Origin: Fennellomyces sp. T-0311
Taxonomy: Eukaryota > Mucoromycota > Mucoromycetes > Mucorales > Lichtheimiaceae
NCBI GenBank assembly: GCA_025266875.1
Contig: JALLLT010000022.1
Coordinates: 372,001 to 436,000 of the forward strand
Reading direction: 5' to 3'
Length of the DNA stretch: 64,000 bases
Shown one piece after another: positions 57,476-64,000 of the stretch (the first letter of the stretch is position 1; each line of letters begins with the position of its first letter). The translations under genes and the position numbers were made by a program. The notes below the pieces were generated by a model, which was not told the origin of the DNA, did not search any database, and saw nothing but the letters and a program-made list of their open reading frames with translations.

Positions 57476-59704
57476 ATGAGCGAGTCGAACGTGCAAACGG
57501 AAGCAAATGCTACTGAAAAACGCTCGTTGTCTGGCGAAACGATCACTGATGCACCTTATATTACTCGACTGGTCAAAAGTGAAAATGCACAGCGGATCTT
57601 TGCATTTGCTGGACTTCAGCTAGCGCTTTTCCTCAGCGCATTGGATAGGTGAAGATTGAAGATTATTCGTTGACGATTAATTATGCTAATCAATAGCACC
57701 AGTACCATCATATCCACGTCATTACCCCGAATTGGATCCGATTTCAATCAAATGTCGTTGGGTAGGAGCTTTGTTAACGGGGTAGAAAATACCTGTTTGT
57801 TACTAACAAAAGCAAACAGTTGCATGGGTATCCACAGCTTACCTCCTTACATTTGACGGATTTCGTGAGTTATTTTGATCTGAAAAGCCGGAAAAGCTAA
57901 TCTAACATGCATCAGAGCCGCTGTTTTCAAAATTTTCCGATATTTTTGGCCGTAAATGGATCCTCCTCTTTGGGATCTGTGTGTTTTTAATAGCTTCGAT
58001 TCTGTGCGGCACGTCACAGAGTATTGTAATGCTGATCGCTGGTCGCAGCATTCAAGGCATTGGGGCCGCAGGTACATTTTCCATGGTTTTTGTAATCATT
58101 TCGGATATCGTACCGCCTGAGAAACGAGGCAGCTATCAAGGTGTCATCAATGGCGTGTTTGCCTTGGCTAGTATCTTCGGACCCCTCATTGGTGTAAGAT
58201 ATATATTTTTTATCGGAAAAAGAACAAGAGTTACTTATCAGTATAGTACTTTTTAGGGAAGTTTCACCGACTATGTGTCATGGCGATGGAATTTCTATAT
58301 CAAGTATAACGTCGTCGATCTGCATATGAACCAAATGATCTAATCCCTATGAAATAGCTTACCGATTGGTGTACTGGCGCTTTTTCTAATTTTATTTTTT
58401 CTGCACCTTCCAACGCCCAAGGGCAGACTCCTTGAGAAGTTACGTCGGATCGATTATCTCGGTAATATGCTCTTTACTAGATTATGCGGTATGACAGAAT
58501 CTTGCTAACATCCGTCTGTATCAAAAGGAACATTTAATGTACTAGCGTTTTCTACACTGTTCTTGCTGGCCATGAACTTTGGTGGACAAACATTTCCATG
58601 GCGCTCAGCTGCAGTGATTGTACCGCTCGTACTCTCAGCCGTCATGGTGGGCTTACTGATATTGGTCGAAATCAAGTTTGCCAAGGAACCATTGATGCCT
58701 CCACGACTATTCAAAATTCGGTCGGTGGTTAGTATTCTGATCACCAATTGGTTTTTCGGTATTACGTTTTTCAGCATTGCCTACTATTTGCCAATGTACT
58801 TGCAAGTTGTACGTGGGGACTCGGCCATGTGGTCTGGAATTCGAATGATTCCCATGCAAATCACAGCCACAGTATTTGCCACTATTACAGGTGTTTTCAT
58901 CTCAAAAACAGGCATTTATCGACCCTTGTATGGTATCAAAAGCAACAATGGTAGCTACTTCATTAACAGCGGTGTTTTAGGATCATTTTTGGCACAGCTA
59001 TCCTGACATTGTGCGTTGGGTTAATTAGTATACTCGACATTCACACGGATTATGCCAAGATTTACGGGTTTACCACCATCGGTGGCGTTGGTCTTGGTCT
59101 AATATTTTCTGCCGCCATTATTGGACTTCAAGCTGCCGCAGAACCGCGTGATATAGGTAATTTAAATGCATATGCGCGTAATTCGACATCTGACAAACAA
59201 ATATCCATGTACAGCGGTTGTTACAGGACTTGGAAACTTTTCTCGCATTTTAGGCGGCGCGCTTGGAGTATCCATTGCTGCAGCTATTCTCAACTCCTCC
59301 CTTCACCATGATCTACCTGGTCGAATCCCAGAACCCTTCGTTGACATGGTGATTGGCTCACCGGAGTCATTGAAGCACCATTTGCCTGTGCAGTATTTTG
59401 GAACTGTGATGAATGTGTATATGTCTGCTATCAAATTGATCTGGCACGTTATGATACCTATGGCAGGAGTCGGCAAGTATACTCCCAATTTTTTTTTAAA
59501 AAAAAATGAGGCACGTACAGCTGACTAGCTCCTTTTTTAGCATTCATCAGTTCATTGTTTATACAGCACCACTCAATTGTTCCACCACCATCGCCTAGTC
59601 AGCCAGAGAACAATAACAATGAGCAAGAGGTTCCAAAGAAAGAGCAATTACAGACATCAGTAAGAGTCGACAACGATGAAGTCAACAGTCTTTATGAAAA
59701 ATAG
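57476..59704 (+). CDS. MFS transporter, DHA2 (14-TM) drug:H+ antiporter type
   Basis: Proton-driven efflux transporter of the plasma membrane or vacuole. Ten exons; all nine introns were placed by frame. The soluble start MSESNVQTEANATEKRS precedes TM1, LFLSALDSTSTIISTSLPRI, the DHA2 motif. Motif A appears as FQPLFSKFSDIFGRK across an intron. Then RSIQGIGAAGTFSMV (motif C-like region) and PPEKRGSYQG. Later segments end with FISSLFIQHHSI and a Gln/Asn-rich cytosolic tail finishing NSLYEK. The last intron (59473-59540) appears to use a GC donor (GCAAGT); a GT donor four bases later gives a short alternative tail. The substrate cannot be inferred. Confidence 0.9.
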
Positions 59705-60356
59705 TCGATTCTATACACACACAAAAAGTACCTTGTAATCGTATCCGTATATTTCTGTATTACCGGCTCAGTTTGTATCAATTTCCGAGGATATTTCAAT
59801 AGTAAAGAGAGAATTATTGGTTGCAGAGAAAAGTAGGGATCTAGCCCATGGTGGTGTGTGCATCGAAAAAGAGTATCAGGGCATTCTTAAAAAAAATAAG
59901 GGAGGAAAGTTTATACCATAGTCACTACAGATCGCATGTCTCTATGAAAGTTGTTGTCCTGCAAGTATTTTCGTTTTTCAAAGCCATTTACCCGGGCTTC
60001 TCATAACTCTACAACTTTTACCCCTGAAAATCCCGTTAAAAAATGGAGTGAAGAGCAGCGACCACGAGGCAAATTGCCTCTCTATAGATAAAGCCTATTT
60101 TCACTACGGTGGTCTGGAGCGTAGGATCATCAAATTGATGAACTACAAGGAGGAAAAAATCTGCCAGTCAGGATTTATTGCTGCCAGAAATTGATACGTG
60201 ACACTGACTGGGCGTAGTATTAGTGCTACGCAAGGCTGAGGAGAGACTTGGTGGTGCGGAAAAAGGATTGTCATGCAGGGGCCGCAATGGTATACCTTTA
60301 TATAGCCAGCAATTTTTTCTTACGACTCCAGTTTGCCTTTTTATTTTTTCCTCGAC
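59705..60356. other. Intergenic, CotH promoter
   Basis: No coding frame supported. The right end carries a TATA-like element and a T-rich leader before the CotH start. Confidence 0.5.
60297..60304 (+). promoter_or_regulatory. TATA-like element of CotH gene
   Basis: TTTATATA about 53 bases upstream of the 16-base first exon of the CotH gene. Position fits a core promoter element. Confidence 0.4.
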
Positions 60357-62263
60357 ATGATACAAAATACTTGTAAAGTTATCTCGAGAAATTAAACGCT
60401 TTTTGTTTCATAAAAACTCACAATTCCTATAGTATTACTAATCGCGTTGTTGTTGAGTGTCGTTCGAGCCGATACGACGTATAATGTTATCTGTTCGCCG
60501 GGCAACGGAAAAGCAGCCGCTGTGGTCATTGACGGCAAAGCTCACCGACTCGCGCCTTCTCCATCTTCCTCCATTTTGTACACGGGCACTGCGCCTTCGT
60601 CAAAAGACTATCACTATGCGGTAGTCGACAGCCAGGGCAGCATTATTGAGCAAGAATCTTTCTCCCGCAGCTTGCAGGGTGACAGTTCTCCGAATGAGTT
60701 TTATAACCGAACTTGGAACACTAAGCCTGTACGCCAACTGCCAGCTGTCTTTCCGCCACACCGAGAGCATTCGGAATTGCACCCCACTGATCAAATTCCG
60801 ACGTTCCATTTCACAGCGGATCAAGGGGAGATTGACAGTATGCACAAGAATGTGGACAAGGATATCACCGTGTTATCCAATTTGGCTTATATTCGGTAAG
60901 ATAATGAGTTGCTGAAGAATTCGCGATGCTCACTGGTTTTTAATAATAGTTTGGATGGTGTGCAAACATTTTCTGGAGTAAAAATCAAGATTGGTGGTCG
61001 CAATGCCCGCAAGTATCCTAAATTGTCGTACAATATTAATATCGCTGGCAAGGGCGATTCGCTCTATGGTTACAGCCGATTGAAGCTGCGCGCACTCGGA
61101 AGTACCGATCCGGCTTATCTTCGCGAGGATTTGACGTACAAAACACTTGTGTCACTCGGCGTACCGACCAGTGAAGCGTCATTTGCAAGGTAGATAATAC
61201 TCCAGGTTTCAGGAGACCCGGATCATGCTAACATTGTGGTACAGAGTATTTTTAAATGGTCGACCAATGGGTCTCTATACAGTAATTGAGCACTTCAAAC
61301 CATCGTGGCTTCGTAGCGAATTCGGCAACGGGGATAAGAGTTACAACCATGGTGTCCTTTACCAAGGGGCCAAGAGAACACCACTTTCTGATCTTGCTGG
61401 TCACACAGCAAATTTGGACTATTATCCAAACAATGATACTGCTTATGAAGATGGACAATATCGTATCAAGGAAGAGCCAAAGGGTGTTCCTCCGGTCGGA
61501 TTCAAACCCTTGATTGACTTTACAAAGTTCATCCACGACGTGAGCACAGGTGATGCTGCTGCCTGGGATAGCCAAATTGATATTGAAGGTTTTATTCGAT
61601 TGTAAGTTTTTTATGCAAGTAATCGAAAAGCTTATTTATGTAAATTTTTGTAGCATGGTGCATGAATTTTTTACCGGGTTATCGGATAACTTCATCATCA
61701 ACTGGAACAACTACTTTTTATACCAAGACCCTGCCAAGAACGGACAATTTACCTATATGAATGCCGATGTCAATCGTGCTCTTGGTAACTCGATTTATAC
61801 CATGGAACACATGTTGAAGGGTAGTTTCAAATCATTTGTTATGGACAAGAAGGGTGTCATTGAAAAGGACCCATCACCCATCATGGTCAAACTCCTGAAT
61901 ACACCTCAATTTAGCGACCGATTCAATGAACTGGTTCGTGAACTCAACGACAAACTTTTCAGCTTGCCCGTTCTTGAACCGACAATCGATGATACCGTGG
62001 CGTTGATCTCTGAGGATGTCGAGTGGGACCAGACATTGCCGCAACCTGGAAAGTTGCGAATGCCAGGCAAGCGCAAGCCCGGAGATGAAGTCAATATGCG
62101 TAACAATGACGCGGCGTACGATTGCTGGGTTGTATCTCGTGATGGCATTCCTTTCGAAAAAGCAGTCAATGGACCCGTTACTGGTCATGATTCCACTATC
62201 GGTGTCAAGGAGTGGATCCAGAAGAAGCATCAGAACGTGGCTGACTTTATCGGTCGTTCTTAA
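60357..62263 (+). CDS. cotH: CotH-family protein (spore coat protein H homologue)
   Basis: CotH domains have an atypical kinase fold; in Mucorales some members sit on the cell surface. Exons 60357-60372, 60433-60895, 60950-61189, 61245-61601, 61654-62263, 561 residues; introns 52-60 bases. The signal peptide (MIQNTLLLIALLLSVVRA) is split by the first intron after 16 bases. The domain shows IKIGGRNARKYPKLSYNINI, LKLRALGSTDPAYLREDL, RPMGLYTVIEHF, NGVLYQGA-like (HGVLYQGAKRTP), and DNFIINWNNYFLYQDP. The C-terminus (HQNVADFIGRS) is hydrophilic, with no Ser/Thr-rich stalk or GPI signal, so the protein is probably soluble and secreted. It is convergent with the HET-domain gene, 163 bases apart. Confidence 0.93.
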
Positions 62264-62426
62264 TTCTCGTTCAATTTTGCAAAGAGTATTTTTTTTATTA
62301 TTATTATTAATAATCGTTTAAATCGGCTCCATTTCTAATACTCCGAGGGTTCATTGATGTAACCGCAGGGTTCTTACTACGTATGTACGAAAATCAAAGT
62401 ATATTTTAAGTATTACAGAGAAATCA

Positions 62427-64000
62427 TTATATAATTCTAAAGGTATGGGCGGCGTTGCTAGAAGAGTACAAGTAGTCTAAATTTCGTGCAAAGCAGAATC
62501 CAATGGATGTATAATATTCCTGTGGACGCTCAAAAGGCATGTCTCCTACTTTTTTAACCACTGGATATCCTGTGAATCCTTTCAAGTCAATCTCGAATGG
62601 GACGCCAGATAGCACAATACATTCGTTACAATTATCTTGAGTTAAAGATAGCCAAACGGTGGATGTTGCGCTAACATTAAGTTCTTCGCCCATGTATTCT
62701 CTCGCCCCTTTTGTAGCTATTTGATGTGTTGCCGTCAAGCCAAAGGAATAGCGAATTGCATGGTATGACCATGAATCTATCGATACAATTGTAACTTTGT
62801 TGTACTGATCTAGTGTGTCAACTTCATAGGAGCACACAAAGGGCGCTGACGGCAGCTCAACATTTTGTTCGAACATGGTTTGGTCAACCGGATCAACTGG
62901 AACCGTAATGGAACTGCTTGTAATGTGTAAAGATCCATCATCCAAGCTGTAATAGTTTGAAAACGTTGTCCTCGGGGGATAGCGAACAAAGGGTGCTAGC
63001 GAGCTGTGAGTCCCGTAAACACCTGTCCACGAAGGTGTGCAAATAAAGTCGCGATCTTGTTGAATCATCAGCTGCGGCTGTTCTTCATGTGTAACCAGTC
63101 GACCAAAGCATAACAAGCTAAAGTCTTTTGCGGCGAGATACCTGTAAAATTGAGTCGTTAGCTGGAGTAATGGTTGAGTATCGCTAAACGTGATTCCATC
63201 AATGAATTCGGGAAAGAGATTGGCCAGTGCAAATACTCGGTCATGCGGTTTGGCGCATTGGCGCCGATGGATATAGGATAATGCCGTACTGACGTTGATA
63301 GATGAAGGTTTCGTAGTAATGGACTGTAGCAAGTACACAGGATCGAGATCGTCAGAGTCCCATGCCAGTTTCCAGTATAGTTTGTTGTTTGAGATGGTAT
63401 CGGACCAGACATGTATGTTGCGACCAACAAAGAGGAGTTTTTGAGACATCATAGCTTCGGTAAAAGGCCATACGCGGCGCGACCATTGTGACGTTATTAA
63501 CTGATGGAAGCATCTAGCTACCCGAACATTGGAAGCAGGTTTGTTGCCGTCGAACAGATATTTGTCATGATCATTGTGGCGATACCACATTTCAGGAACG
63601 ATTGCCATTGTGTATTGAGCATTTCCATAGATTTGATGCATTTGCCGCAGCTCGTTTCGTTTCATTGCCGCGTTTGTTTTATCGATACACATTTTGTCAT
63701 ACCAGATGTACTTGATTCCAAAGTGACGACACAAATGCTGGATCACTCCTCCAAATGTCATTCGTCGACGCACCAACCGATCCTCGCTACCATGTACCCA
63801 CTTGTCAAATTGCTTTTCACCGTCAAAGAAGATTTGTTCCTGTTCCATATAGTATGACCCATTGCTGCGGTAAATAACATTACCATAGTCGATCAAGGTG
63901 TGAATTTTTTTGCCGTAATCAATGGCTTCGTCACTGGTATCGTCGCCCATCCAGCTTGATGCATACGATAGAGCACAGTAACCATCGATTGCTGTATCGC
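62427..64000 (-). CDS. HET-domain protein, 5' end outside window
   Basis: The frame is open from the right edge of the window to a stop at 62427, at least 524 codons without an intron. The N-terminal visible part has HET (heterokaryon incompatibility) domain features: YCALSYASSW, then IKYIWYDKMCIDKTN and ELRQMHQIYGNAQYTMAIVP, with the WPFTEAMMSQKLLF block later replacing the usual RxWTLQE. The C-terminal half has no recognised domain. In ascomycetes HET domains trigger cell death after non-self fusion; a role here is inference. The ATG at 63950 lies inside the domain, so the true start is beyond the window. Confidence 0.8.
   Translation of the reverse strand, partial: DTAIDGYCALSYASSWMGDDTSDEAIDYGKKIHTLIDYGNVIYRSNGSYYMEQEQIFFDGEKQFDKWVHGSEDRLVRRRMTFGGVIQHLCRHFGIKYIWYDKMCIDKTNAAMKRNELRQMHQIYGNAQYTMAIVPEMWYRHNDHDKYLFDGNKPASNVRVARCFHQLITSQWSRRVWPFTEAMMSQKLLFVGRNIHVWSDTISNNKLYWKLAWDSDDLDPVYLLQSITTKPSSINVSTALSYIHRRQCAKPHDRVFALANLFPEFIDGITFSDTQPLLQLTTQFYRYLAAKDFSLLCFGRLVTHEEQPQLMIQQDRDFICTPSWTGVYGTHSSLAPFVRYPPRTTFSNYYSLDDGSLHITSSSITVPVDPVDQTMFEQNVELPSAPFVCSYEVDTLDQYNKVTIVSIDSWSYHAIRYSFGLTATHQIATKGAREYMGEELNVSATSTVWLSLTQDNCNECIVLSGVPFEIDLKGFTGYPVVKKVGDMPFERPQEYYTSIGFCFARNLDYLYSSSNAAHTFRII

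Overview
This looks like nuclear DNA of a filamentous fungus, most likely a member of the Mucorales (Mucoromycota). Genes sit on both strands and most are broken by short introns of about 46-85 bases with GT..AG ends and CTAAC-like branch sites. The gene content also fits: a CotH-family protein, a GPI-type chitin deacetylase, an LtrA-family membrane protein, a calcineurin catalytic subunit with its C-terminal regulatory segments, and a glutamine-rich Eaf1/Vid21. I did not recognise any tRNA, rRNA or CRISPR. All splice models were read by eye.

Layout. 0-15 kb: a 5'-truncated protein kinase, an unknown membrane protein, calcineurin A facing Eaf1/Vid21, and an LtrA-type protein. 14.6-19.5 kb is gene-poor, with a probable gene relic and a 129-bp MITE-like element. 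19.5-30.3 kb: an NDUFA4-like subunit (not visible as a single open frame), an EI24/Rrt8-type membrane protein, a Sct1/Gpt2 acyltransferase, a homeodomain protein, a small unknown protein, a reticulon and a long-form tRNase Z. 30.6-31.8 kb is a 1.25-kb near-perfect inverted repeat carrying the same 61-codon frame in both arms. 32.6-42.5 kb: gamma-tubulin complex component 2, a four-pass membrane protein, a WD40 protein, TMEM135, an F-box protein and mitochondrial ribosomal protein bL35m (three exons, recovered by splicing). 43.5-48.8 kb: chitin deacetylase, dihydroorotase and the QTRT2 subunit. 48.8-55.3 kb is sparse, holding a Tc1-type transposase relic and a small secreted protein. 55.3-64 kb: a peroxisomal-type acyl-CoA synthetase, a DHA2 MFS transporter, a CotH protein and a HET-domain gene that runs off the right edge.

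The genes do not form one pathway. Themes that recur are membranes and lipids (acyltransferase, acyl-CoA synthetase, reticulon, TMEM135), the cell surface (chitin deacetylase, CotH, secreted peptide), tRNA processing or modification (tRNase Z, QTRT2), mitochondria (bL35m, NDUFA4-like, possibly tRNase Z) and calcium signalling (calcineurin). Convergent pairs are packed tightly: 11, 23 and 49 bases separate three pairs of stop codons. The most unusual items are the inverted repeat, the transposase interrupted only by three TAG codons, the secreted peptide, the CotH/HET pair, and three genes that share 13-16-base first exons.
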